From contig NZ_JARZFX010000015.1 in NCBI RefSeq assembly GCF_036026595.1, positions 1-64,000 on the forward strand: a stretch of DNA of 64,000 nt, in the 5' to 3' direction. The position numbers were made by a program, and so were the translations under genes. Below the pieces are notes generated by a model. It was given only the letters and a program-made list of their open reading frames with translations, did not search any database and had not been told where the DNA came from. This DNA comes from Virgibacillus_P tibetensis (lineage in GTDB: Bacteria > Bacillota > Bacilli > Bacillales > Amphibacillaceae). The first letter of the stretch is position 1. Each line of letters starts with the position of its first letter. This document shows positions 34,587 through 42,360 of the stretch, one piece after another.

Positions 34587-34851
34587 ATCTGAAGATCTTA
34601 AGAGGTTCATTTCAAATCCAGTACAAGTTTGTATTCATGGGAGAGAAGGAGAAGATATGGCTCCCTGGGTTAAAAGGAAAATTAATAAGGTAGAGTTATG
34701 CCCTGATAAGACACATTTACGAATTTATTTTGATAAGCATTTCTTCTTTGCCGTTCCATTAACAAGTGAAGTCGTTCAGAAGGAAACAGAATGGACTGCC
34801 TATGATGATAAAGCGAAACTCCACTATGCGATTAAAAGTGAGGGGAATTAG
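34573..34851 (+). CDS. Hypothetical protein (92 aa) in the molybdoenzyme operon
   Basis: This 92-aa soluble basic protein begins METVKSEDLKRFISNP, followed by VKRKINKVELCPDKTHLRIYFDKHFFFAVPL, a beta-rich pattern. No cofactor motifs. It starts 14 bases before the end of the preceding gene and its stop touches the ATG of the NarK-PAS gene (TAGATG). The family is unknown to me. The tight packing indicates a role in the same complex or its regulation. Confidence 0.6.
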   Translation: METVKSEDLKRFISNPVQVCIHGREGEDMAPWVKRKINKVELCPDKTHLRIYFDKHFFFAVPLTSEVVQKETEWTAYDDKAKLHYAIKSEGN

Positions 34852-36345
34852 ATGAATAATAAATTTCAACTCCCCCTGCAAACGATGAACCTTGTAGCAG
34901 GATTCATGGTATGGGTTATTCTATCGTCTTTACTGACATTTATAATTGAAGATATTCAAATTACTACACAACAGGCTGCATGGGTGACCGCTGTACCAGT
35001 AATACTCGGTTCATTATTGCGAGTTCCAATGGGATATTTAACAAATCTCTTTGGGGCAAGAATAATTTTCATAATCAGCTTTGTCCTTCTGCTGCCTCCA
35101 GTTTATTACGTCAGTATTGCAACTTCATTTGTTGATCTGCTAATCGGTGGTTTGTTTTTAGGTATTGGTGGTGCGGTCTTCTCTGTTGGTGTTACATCCT
35201 TACCTAAATACTATCCAAAGGAACGTCACGGTTTTGTAAACGGTATTTACGGAGTAGGTAACATTGGTACAGCGATAACTGCTTTTGCTGCCCCGGTAAT
35301 AGCAGGACAATTCGGCTGGTCTTTTACTGTTCAGTTGTACATGGTTTTACTAGGGATACTTATCATAGCTAACTTCTTTTTCGGTGATAAAAAGGAAGTC
35401 AAAGTAAACACCCCTATGATGCAGCAAATAAAAAGTGTTTACCGAAATGAAAAATTATGGTTGTTCAGTTTATTTTATTTTTTAACATTTGGTTCTTTTG
35501 TAGCTTTTACCGTCTATTTGCCAAACTTTCTAGTTAACAACTTTGGTCTAGATAACGTTGATGCAGGCTTAAGAACAGCTGGCTTTATTGCATTAACAAC
35601 ATTTTTGCGCCCGGTAGGTGGTTGGCTTGCTGATCGTTTCCAGTCTCTTATTATTTTAATGTTTGTTTTCTCAGGGTTCACCCTGGCTGCACTCCTTTTA
35701 TCATTTGCTCCTTCCATCCATTTGTATACAGTAGGCTGTTTCGCTATTGCTATGTCTGGCGGTATTGGAAATGGTGTTATCTTCAAGCTTGTCCCGATGT
35801 ACTTTAATAAACAAGCTGGTATTGCTAATGGTATTGTATCGGCTATGGGTGGTCTAGGTGGTTTTTTCCCACCGCTTATACTAACAAGTCTTTATAGTGT
35901 AACAGGCCATTATGCTATTGGCTTCATGGCTTTATCCCAGGTTGCCCTCGCATGTTTAGTTATTGTTATATGGATGTATTATAATGACAAGCTCGCATTG
36001 TCGGACCAGGTTCTGAAGACGACCCCACTTGGTATGATGGTAACCGAAAAAAAAGGGAAAATAATAACTGTAAACCCTGCATTTACAAACCTTACAGGAT
36101 ACAGTGCTGAAGAAGCAATCGGTAGTACTCCCAGTATATTAAGTTCAAACAAACACTCAAAGGAATTTTATGAACATATGTGGAACAGTTTGAATGAAAA
36201 AGGTTTTTGGCAAGGTGAGATATGGAACAAAAGGAAAGATGGAGAGCTTTATCTGGAATGGCTAACGATTAATTCTATTACAGATGACTCTGGAGAAGTA
36301 TCACAATACGCGGGTGTATTTAGCGATATTACCGACAAACAATAG
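34852..36345 (+). CDS. NarK-like nitrate/nitrite MFS transporter fused to a C-terminal PAS domain
   Basis: This 497-aa fusion protein has 12 helices in the first 380 residues. It carries the NarK-family pattern GGAVFSVGVTSLPKYYPKERHGFVNGIYGVGNIGT and a second-half signature GGIGNGVIFKLVPMYF. After the last helix a PAS domain begins near 385 (TPLGMMVTEKKGKIITVNPAFTNLTGYSAEE... EIWNKRKDGELYLEW... YAGVFSDITDKQ). The PAS would face the cytoplasm. The next gene is a histidine kinase with no sensor domain. I infer that the carrier couples substrate passage to signalling. Such fusions are not standard. Confidence 0.85.
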   Translation: MNNKFQLPLQTMNLVAGFMVWVILSSLLTFIIEDIQITTQQAAWVTAVPVILGSLLRVPMGYLTNLFGARIIFIISFVLLLPPVYYVSIATSFVDLLIGGLFLGIGGAVFSVGVTSLPKYYPKERHGFVNGIYGVGNIGTAITAFAAPVIAGQFGWSFTVQLYMVLLGILIIANFFFGDKKEVKVNTPMMQQIKSVYRNEKLWLFSLFYFLTFGSFVAFTVYLPNFLVNNFGLDNVDAGLRTAGFIALTTFLRPVGGWLADRFQSLIILMFVFSGFTLAALLLSFAPSIHLYTVGCFAIAMSGGIGNGVIFKLVPMYFNKQAGIANGIVSAMGGLGGFFPPLILTSLYSVTGHYAIGFMALSQVALACLVIVIWMYYNDKLALSDQVLKTTPLGMMVTEKKGKIITVNPAFTNLTGYSAEEAIGSTPSILSSNKHSKEFYEHMWNSLNEKGFWQGEIWNKRKDGELYLEWLTINSITDDSGEVSQYAGVFSDITDKQ

Positions 36346-36375
36346 AATTAAAGTATAACGATAAGGGGGGTAATA

Positions 36376-37032
36376 ATGGAACCAATAGCTGTCAATCAAG
36401 CCAATACGTATATCATTCAGTCACAGGAAGAGGAGATAAAGCGCATTTCACATGATTTGCATGAAGGAATCAGTCAGAACCTGTATAGTTTATATACTGG
36501 GTTGGAGTTTTTGCAATCAGGGATTGAAGACAACACGATGAAAGAGTATGCAAAAGAGTTATCTGCTTTAATGAAACGAACGATCCAGGAAGTAAGGATG
36601 CTATCCGTAGAACTTTATCCAAACACACTGGCTGAGTTGGGGATACGGGCGGCGCTGGATAGCTATATTAAATTATTCACCTCTACTTTTGGTATTATTA
36701 TAGATGTAAATACTACAGGGCAGGAATATATACTGCCCGAAACTACTGCCCTGGCAGTTTTTAGATCCTGTCAGGAAGCGATGATTAATATTGCTAAGCA
36801 TGCAGATGTAACAGAAGCGGCATTTAGGTTTACATGGGAGGAAAAATCATTGACAATAGATATAGTAGATACTGGTAAAGGATTTAATGTCCAAAAAGCC
36901 ATGGATAGAAATCTTTTTAAAGGAATAGCTGCTATAAAGCAAAGAATGCATAGCGAGGGTGGGGAAGCATTGATCTCTTCGGAAGAGGGGAAAGGATCCA
37001 TACTTTCCCTTATACTGCCGATTAAGAGGTAA
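36376..37032 (+). CDS. Sensor-less histidine kinase (HisKA_3 type)
   Basis: This 218-aa kinase consists only of a dimerisation/phosphoacceptor domain and an ATPase domain. The H-box is RISHDLHEGISQNL (His29 by alignment with the ELHDxxxQ pattern). N-box AVFRSCQEAMINIAKHA, G1 DIVDTGKGFNV and G2 GGEALISSEEGKGSIL follow. It lacks any transmembrane, PAS, GAF or Fe-S module, so its input must come from another protein, such as the PAS end of the carrier encoded just upstream. GGGGGG-type site before the ATG. The downstream response regulator is its likely target. Confidence 0.9.
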   Translation: MEPIAVNQANTYIIQSQEEEIKRISHDLHEGISQNLYSLYTGLEFLQSGIEDNTMKEYAKELSALMKRTIQEVRMLSVELYPNTLAELGIRAALDSYIKLFTSTFGIIIDVNTTGQEYILPETTALAVFRSCQEAMINIAKHADVTEAAFRFTWEEKSLTIDIVDTGKGFNVQKAMDRNLFKGIAAIKQRMHSEGGEALISSEEGKGSILSLILPIKR

Positions 37033-37045
37033 GAGGAGTGTTAGC

Positions 37046-37702
37046 GTGATAAAAATTTTGTTGGTGGATGATCATGCAGTAGTGCGAATGGGATTAAATG
37101 TACTGTTAAACGCTGTTCCCGATATGGAAGTTGTTGGTGAAGCATCTGAAGGTGATGAGGGAATTAAGAAAGCATTAGAGAAAATACCAGATATTGTGTT
37201 AATGGATCTAAGCATGCCGCATGGAAAAGATGGACTTTCAGCAACATCAGAGTTGAAAAAGCTACTGCCCGAGACGGCTATCTTAATTTTAACCATGCAC
37301 GATGACGAAGCATATTTATTCCGCGCAATCCAAGCTGGTGCATCAGGGTGTGTATTGAAAAGCGCTCCCCATCAGGAACTGATTGAAGCAATCAGATCAG
37401 TATGCAGTGGCAATGCTTATCTTCATCCTGCCGCAACGAAGCGTTTAATGGATGAGTACTTGGGAAAGTTAAATCAGGACGGATCGGACAGCTATCAGTT
37501 AATCTCTGATAGAGAAAAGGAAGTATTAACATTAGTAGCAAAAGGATACTCAAACAAAGAAATTGCAGAGAAATTAATCATAAGTGTGAAAACAGTAGAA
37601 TCCCATAAAAGCAATTTAATGGAGAAACTTCAAATGAAAACTAGGCCTGAACTGGTTTCGTACGCCTTAAAAAAAGGACTGCTCGGTTATGGTATGCAAT
37701 AG
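37046..37702 (+). CDS. NarL/NreC-type response regulator
   Basis: This 218-aa regulator has a receiver with Asp54 (IVLMDLSMPHG), acidic pocket VDDH near the N-terminus, Thr/Lys switch residues (ILTMHDD, VLKSAPHQE), and a C-terminal LuxR-type HTH (LISDREKEVLTLVAKGYSNKEIAEKLIISVKTVESHKSNLMEKL). It fits NreC/NarL-type activators and should bind the GGGGG-N4-CCCCC sites at 29629-29665 at the head of the operon. It is encoded 14 bases after the first kinase and overlaps the GAF gene. Confidence 0.93.
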   Translation: MIKILLVDDHAVVRMGLNVLLNAVPDMEVVGEASEGDEGIKKALEKIPDIVLMDLSMPHGKDGLSATSELKKLLPETAILILTMHDDEAYLFRAIQAGASGCVLKSAPHQELIEAIRSVCSGNAYLHPAATKRLMDEYLGKLNQDGSDSYQLISDREKEVLTLVAKGYSNKEIAEKLIISVKTVESHKSNLMEKLQMKTRPELVSYALKKGLLGYGMQ

Positions 37703-38162
37703 GGAACATAATGATTGCGATCGAATAAGCAAACTGTTTTTATTGGAATGTGATAGATTAAGAGAAATCACGGCGTGTGACTTTACCGCTGTTGCTCTAC
37801 AGCAATATAAAGGATTGGATATAAAATGGCCGTTTGTAAGTGGCAATAGAAATGATAAATACAAATATATTACTGTTCGTCTCGGCAAAGGGATAGCCGG
37901 TAAAGTTATATCCAGCAGTAGTATTATGAAGATTGATAACTTCCCTGAATCAATTGATGGCAAGTCAACAGATTATCCTATAATGTTGGCCGAAAGGTTA
38001 GTTTCGGCTTTTGCTGTACCTTTAATATGGAAAGGTATACCGAGAGGCTCTCTTTTAGTTGGATATCGTGAAGCTTGTGAATTTACAGAAAAAGATTATG
38101 ATAAGATGAAGGAAATTGCACGAAGGGTGGAAAAGCTGCTGCCTGTATATTTTCTGGACTAA
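37689..38162 (+). CDS. GAF-domain protein, NreA-like candidate nitrate sensor
   Basis: This 157-aa protein is a single GAF domain (ITACDFTAVALQQYKGLDIKWPFVSGN... ITVRLGKGIAGKVISSSSIMKIDNFPE... SAFAVPLIWKGIPRGSLLVGYR). In Staphylococcus a stand-alone GAF protein, NreA, binds nitrate and restrains the NreB kinase. The position next to an NreC-type regulator and a HisKA_3 kinase makes the same role likely here; ligand identity is not visible from sequence. The start overlaps the regulator stop by 14 bases. Confidence 0.8.
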   Translation: MVCNREHNDCDRISKLFLLECDRLREITACDFTAVALQQYKGLDIKWPFVSGNRNDKYKYITVRLGKGIAGKVISSSSIMKIDNFPESIDGKSTDYPIMLAERLVSAFAVPLIWKGIPRGSLLVGYREACEFTEKDYDKMKEIARRVEKLLPVYFLD

Positions 38163-38182
38163 TAGGAGGGAAGCCTGCAGTA

Positions 38183-39901
38183 ATGAGAAACACAGACGAA
38201 ATGAAACGTTCAAGTGCCGAGGCTTCTGATGAAGCTACTATTGTAGTAAATGAAACTGGTGTCATACAATCTATGAACGAGAATGCACTCCAGTTATTTC
38301 AGTTAGATGCAGAAGCCACGGGTAAAGTAATTCAAGAGCTAGTACCCGGGCTGAATAGTAACACTATGAAGCAAGGAGTCATTACCCAGCACGTTGGCAG
38401 GAACAGTAATGGCCAACAATTCCCTTTATTTCTACGTAAAAATTTATTCACCATTAATAAAATAAAATATGCTCTTCTAATCCTCCATGAAAATACAAAT
38501 AGCTCCATGCCTGGAATGGAACCCCAAAAGGTACTAAATGAACTATTAGATATGAAGTACGCCCTTGATGAATCAACGATCGTAGCGATTACAGACCAAA
38601 CGGGCAAAATTAATTACGTGAATGAAAAATTTTGCGAGATTTCAAAGTATACAAATGAAGAATTGATTGGCAGGGATCATCGTATTATTAATTCAGGCTA
38701 TCATTCAAAAGACTTTATGCGCAATTTGTGGCGAACAATAGCAAATGGGAAAGTATGGCGGGGCGAAGTCAAAAACAGAGCAAAAGACGGGTCCCATTAC
38801 TGGGTAGATACAACAATCGTGCCATTCCTGAACGATAAAGGAAAGCCACATCAATACCTTGCCATTCGAAAAGAGATTACGGAGCATAAACTTGTAGTTG
38901 ATAAATTGCAAAAGTCTATACAGGAACTGGTTGATTTAAAGTTTGCTCTGGATGCATCATCAATTGTTGCAATCACAGACAAACAAGGGAAAATAACCTA
39001 TGTAAATGACCAGTTTGTCCATATATCCAAATACGGACGAAAAGAGCTAATTGGCAGGACACATGCGATAATCAACTCTGGATTTCATCCAAAGTCCTTT
39101 TTTAAAGATCTCTGGAAAACCATTGGCACAGGGGAAGTGTGGAATGGAGAAATAAAAAACAAAGCAAAAGATGGTACCTACTATTGGGTCGATACAACAA
39201 TTGTCCCTTTTCTGGATGGTCAAGGGAAACCCTATCAGTATCTTGCCATTCGATCAGAAATTACGAAGCGCAAGCGAATAGAAGAAGAGCTGCAGCATAC
39301 AATGAACCGAATTATAAATGTGCAAGAAGAAGAGAGGAAACGCCTTTCAAGGGAAATACACGACGGAATTGGCCAAAACTTATACAGCCATTTGATAACA
39401 ATTAACCGGTTATCTACGGAGGTAAATCATCCTTTGCTTGAGCAAATGCTTGAGGAAGCGACCGAGTTAATACAGGAGGTTCGTGATTTTTCCTGGGAGC
39501 TCAGACCCTCGGTATTAGATGATTTAGGACTCATTCCCGCCATTCGATCTTTTCTTAATCGGTTTTCGGAAAGTTACCACATAGATGTTTACTTTGACTG
39601 TTCTCTTTCTAATCGACTGGACAGTAATATAGAAATAACCATCTATCGGATTATCCAAGAGGCCCTTACCAACGTTCGAAAATATGCAGCCACCGATCAA
39701 GCTGCTGTCACTGTAAGAAAAGTAGAGAGCTTTATTCGAGTAACAGTAGAGGATAAAGGGAAAGGGTTTGATAGAGAACAATTATCCTCGGGTGTAGGGT
39801 TAATCAGTATGAAAGAGAGAGCTCGATCAGTCGCAGGAGAAATTCAAGTAAAATCCACTCCTGGCGAAGGAACAATTGTGGTATTAGAAATACCCACATA
39901 G
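38183..39901 (+). CDS. Histidine kinase with three PAS domains
   Basis: This 572-aa soluble kinase has a divergent N-terminal PAS (residues about 15-110). Two near-identical tandem PAS domains follow (about 125-240 and 250-365), each with ...GRxHxIINSGxHxKxF... and a PAC ending YLAIRxEIT. The C-terminus holds HisKA_3 (RKRLSREIHDGIGQNLYSHL) and HATPase (EALTNVRKYA, VEDKGKGFD, STPGEGTIV). No four-Cys Fe-S motif like NreB, so oxygen or redox sensing would need flavin or haem in the PAS domains. It is the second kinase for a single response regulator in this operon. GGAGG lies before the ATG. Confidence 0.9.
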   Translation: MRNTDEMKRSSAEASDEATIVVNETGVIQSMNENALQLFQLDAEATGKVIQELVPGLNSNTMKQGVITQHVGRNSNGQQFPLFLRKNLFTINKIKYALLILHENTNSSMPGMEPQKVLNELLDMKYALDESTIVAITDQTGKINYVNEKFCEISKYTNEELIGRDHRIINSGYHSKDFMRNLWRTIANGKVWRGEVKNRAKDGSHYWVDTTIVPFLNDKGKPHQYLAIRKEITEHKLVVDKLQKSIQELVDLKFALDASSIVAITDKQGKITYVNDQFVHISKYGRKELIGRTHAIINSGFHPKSFFKDLWKTIGTGEVWNGEIKNKAKDGTYYWVDTTIVPFLDGQGKPYQYLAIRSEITKRKRIEEELQHTMNRIINVQEEERKRLSREIHDGIGQNLYSHLITINRLSTEVNHPLLEQMLEEATELIQEVRDFSWELRPSVLDDLGLIPAIRSFLNRFSESYHIDVYFDCSLSNRLDSNIEITIYRIIQEALTNVRKYAATDQAAVTVRKVESFIRVTVEDKGKGFDREQLSSGVGLISMKERARSVAGEIQVKSTPGEGTIVVLEIPT

Positions 39902-39942
39902 GATTGAGAAAGATAACCTGGTAAAAATAGGAGAGGTAAAAG

Positions 39943-40959
39943 ATGGTTCAAACAACCTTGCAAGATAAATTCGGTCGGCCACTTCAGGATTTACGTATAT
40001 CAGTAACAGACCGTTGCAGTTTTAGATGTACGTACTGTATGCCTAAAGAAATATTTGGTAAGGATTTCAAATTCATGCCAAGAGATCAACTGTTAAGCTT
40101 TGAAGAAATAGAAAGATTAGCGAAAATATTTGTAAGCTTAGGAGTAAAAAAAATACGCCTAACTGGTGGGGAGCCTTTGCTAAGAAGGAACTTGCCTGAG
40201 TTAATAGAAAAGCTTACAGCAATCGACGGCCTGGAAGACATTGGCTTGACTACGAATGGTGCTCTGCTGGAGAAGCAAGCGGAAAAGCTGAAAGCGGCTG
40301 GGTTAGTCCGTGTTAACGTAAGCCTTGATGCATTGGATGAAAATAAATTCAAATCGATTAATGATGTCGGGGTAAGCCCAGAACACATTTTAAAAGGTGT
40401 CAAAAAAGCACAGGAAGTCGGTTTAGAAGTGAAAATGAATATGGTAGTTAAAAAAGGCCTGAATGACAATGAAATCCTTCCAATGGCTACCTATTTTAAG
40501 AAACAAGGAATTTCTTTGCGTTTTATAGAATTTATGGATGTAGGTCAAACAAATGGTTGGGATTTTAAACACGTTGTGACAAAAAAGGAGATCTTTAATG
40601 AGCTTTCACAGCATTTCCAGTTAGAACCTGTTGACCCAGCCTATCTGGGTGAAGTAGCGAAAAGGTATCGTTATAATGGAACTGAGACGGAAGTTGGTTT
40701 TATAACATCGGTTTCTGAATCCTTCTGTTCTACGTGTACAAGAGCAAGAATATCGGCAGATGGGAAGTTCTATACGTGCTTATTTGCTGCCAGTGGATTT
40801 GATTTAAAGGAACTGGTCCGATCCGGGATAACTGATGAGGAGCTGATCGCAGCATTTACACCTACTTGGACAAATCGGAGCGATAGATACTCGGATGAGC
40901 GAACAGCAGAAACAGCCAAAAATAAACCGAAAATAGAAATGTCATATATTGGGGGATAG
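39943..40959 (+). CDS. moaA: GTP 3',8-cyclase MoaA (molybdenum cofactor)
   Basis: This 338-aa radical-SAM enzyme converts GTP to the first molybdopterin intermediate. The radical-SAM cluster is in CSFRCTYCMP, with LTGGEPLLRR (SAM-binding GGE). The C-terminal substrate cluster is CSTCTRARIS...FYTCLF, and the protein ends in YIGG, the conserved C-terminal Gly-Gly. It is positioned 41 bases after the kinase with a GGAGAGG site and is evidently part of the same operon, dedicating cofactor synthesis to this oxidoreductase. The MoaC and MoaE genes are not in the window. Confidence 0.95.
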   Translation: MVQTTLQDKFGRPLQDLRISVTDRCSFRCTYCMPKEIFGKDFKFMPRDQLLSFEEIERLAKIFVSLGVKKIRLTGGEPLLRRNLPELIEKLTAIDGLEDIGLTTNGALLEKQAEKLKAAGLVRVNVSLDALDENKFKSINDVGVSPEHILKGVKKAQEVGLEVKMNMVVKKGLNDNEILPMATYFKKQGISLRFIEFMDVGQTNGWDFKHVVTKKEIFNELSQHFQLEPVDPAYLGEVAKRYRYNGTETEVGFITSVSESFCSTCTRARISADGKFYTCLFAASGFDLKELVRSGITDEELIAAFTPTWTNRSDRYSDERTAETAKNKPKIEMSYIGG

Positions 40960-40999
40960 GCGAAGCCTTCCCGATTAAGAAGAGAGGAGGGTGACACAT

Positions 41000-42010
41000 A
41001 TGAATGACCGTTATTCCAGGCAGGTTTTGTTTCAACCCATCGGCCAAGAAGGGCAACGTAAAATTCAGGAGAAGCATGTACTGATCCTAGGCTGTGGGGC
41101 ATTAGGATCAGCCAATGCGGAAAACCTTGCTCGGGCAGGTATTGGAAAGCTTACTATTATAGATAGGGATTATGTAGAATCCAGCAATCTCCAAAGGCAA
41201 CTGCTATTCTCAGAGAAAGATGCAATTGAACAACTGCCTAAGGTTATAGCGGCAAAGAACAGATTGAAGCAAATTAATTCTGCAGTGGAAATTGATGCCC
41301 ATATCATGGATGCCACAGCTAATACGCTTGTGCGTTTACTGAATGAAGTGGATCTTGTCATAGATGCAACAGATAATTTTGATATTCGTTTTATTATGAA
41401 TGATTTATTTCAGCAACAGAGTATTCCATGGATTTATGGATCCTGTGTGGGTAGTACGGGAATGAGCTATACTATTTTGCCGGATCAAACACCATGTCTG
41501 CAATGTCTGTTAAGTGCTGCCCCTCCATCTGGAGCAACCTGTGATTCTGTCGGTATTATTTCACCAGCTGTTCAAATGGTTGTAGCACATCAGACGACGG
41601 AAGCATTAAAACTTCTAGTTGAAGATGCTGATGCACTGCGTTCTCGTCTATTGACCTTTGACCTATGGAATAATCACTACCAAACGATAAATGTAGATAA
41701 GGCTAAAAGGGGCGATTGTTCCAGTTGTGGAAGTGACCCCAGCTATAGCTATCTGACATACGAATCTCAAACAAAAACAGAAATATTATGTGGCAGGGAG
41801 ACAGTACAAATTAGGGCTGGACGGGAGTTTAACTTGGAAGAACTGGCATCGAGATTAGAAAAATCCGGTCCGGTCAAGACAAATACGTTTATAGTGTCCT
41901 TTGAATATAAGGCCCTTCGATTTGTATTTTTTCGAGATGGCAGAACATTAATTCACGGGACGGATTCTATTGAAAAAGCAAAAAGTGTGTATTATCAGCT
42001 TATCGGATAA
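41000..42010 (+). CDS. moeB: MoeB/ThiF-family adenylyltransferase
   Basis: This 336-aa E1-like enzyme has the ATP loop ILGCGALGSANAENLARAGIG, the Arg/Asp chemistry region RDYVESSNLQRQ, DATDNFDIRFIMND, and zinc Cys pairs CLQCL and CSSCGS. It adenylates the C-terminal Gly-Gly of a sulfur carrier, here most likely the MoaD encoded next. A C-terminal extension (about 255-336) is shorter than a rhodanese and resembles a degenerate ThiS/MoaD-like or unknown module. The start at ATG 41000 follows GGAGGG; the GTG at 40991 lies too close to it. Confidence 0.88.
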   Translation: MNDRYSRQVLFQPIGQEGQRKIQEKHVLILGCGALGSANAENLARAGIGKLTIIDRDYVESSNLQRQLLFSEKDAIEQLPKVIAAKNRLKQINSAVEIDAHIMDATANTLVRLLNEVDLVIDATDNFDIRFIMNDLFQQQSIPWIYGSCVGSTGMSYTILPDQTPCLQCLLSAAPPSGATCDSVGIISPAVQMVVAHQTTEALKLLVEDADALRSRLLTFDLWNNHYQTINVDKAKRGDCSSCGSDPSYSYLTYESQTKTEILCGRETVQIRAGREFNLEELASRLEKSGPVKTNTFIVSFEYKALRFVFFRDGRTLIHGTDSIEKAKSVYYQLIG

Positions 42011-42076
42011 ATATAAGTAGCAATGAAAATACGGGCGGCTTCTCAGGTTGCTGCTGAGTCAAAGGAATGATAATAA

Positions 42077-42310
42077 ATGATTAAAGTACTATTATTTGCT
42101 CATTTAACAGAAGAGGCGGGGAAAGATAGTATTGAAGTAGAAACAGACGAAATATCTGTTAACGATCTAAAAAAAATATTACAAGAGAAACATAACATAA
42201 AACAATTAGATCATGTAATGACAGCAATTAATGAAGAATATGCTACAAACGATGATAAGGTGAAAAGCGGTGACATTGTAGCATTAATACCGCCTGTAAG
42301 TGGAGGCTAA
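42077..42310 (+). CDS. moaD: MoaD, small subunit of molybdopterin synthase
   Basis: This 77-aa ubiquitin-like sulfur carrier ends in IPPVSGG, with the terminal Gly-Gly that becomes a thiocarboxylate to supply sulfur to molybdopterin. Beta-grasp pattern (IKVLLFAHLTEEAG... EISVNDLKKILQEKH). It is the last gene of the operon, followed at once by a strong terminator. AAAGGAATG spacing before the ATG is acceptable. Confidence 0.93.
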   Translation: MIKVLLFAHLTEEAGKDSIEVETDEISVNDLKKILQEKHNIKQLDHVMTAINEEYATNDDKVKSGDIVALIPPVSGG

Positions 42311-42316
42311 TAATTA

Positions 42317-42355
42317 AACAAGGTGGCCAATATTGATATTGGTCACCTTGTTTTT
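42317..42355 (+). terminator. Terminator of the molybdoenzyme operon
   Basis: A stem of about 16 bp (AACAAGGTGGCCAATAT / ATATTGGTCACCTTGTT, one mismatch) is followed by TTTTATTTT. It marks the end of the unit that starts at 29690. Confidence 0.9.
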
Positions 42356-42360
42356 ATTTT

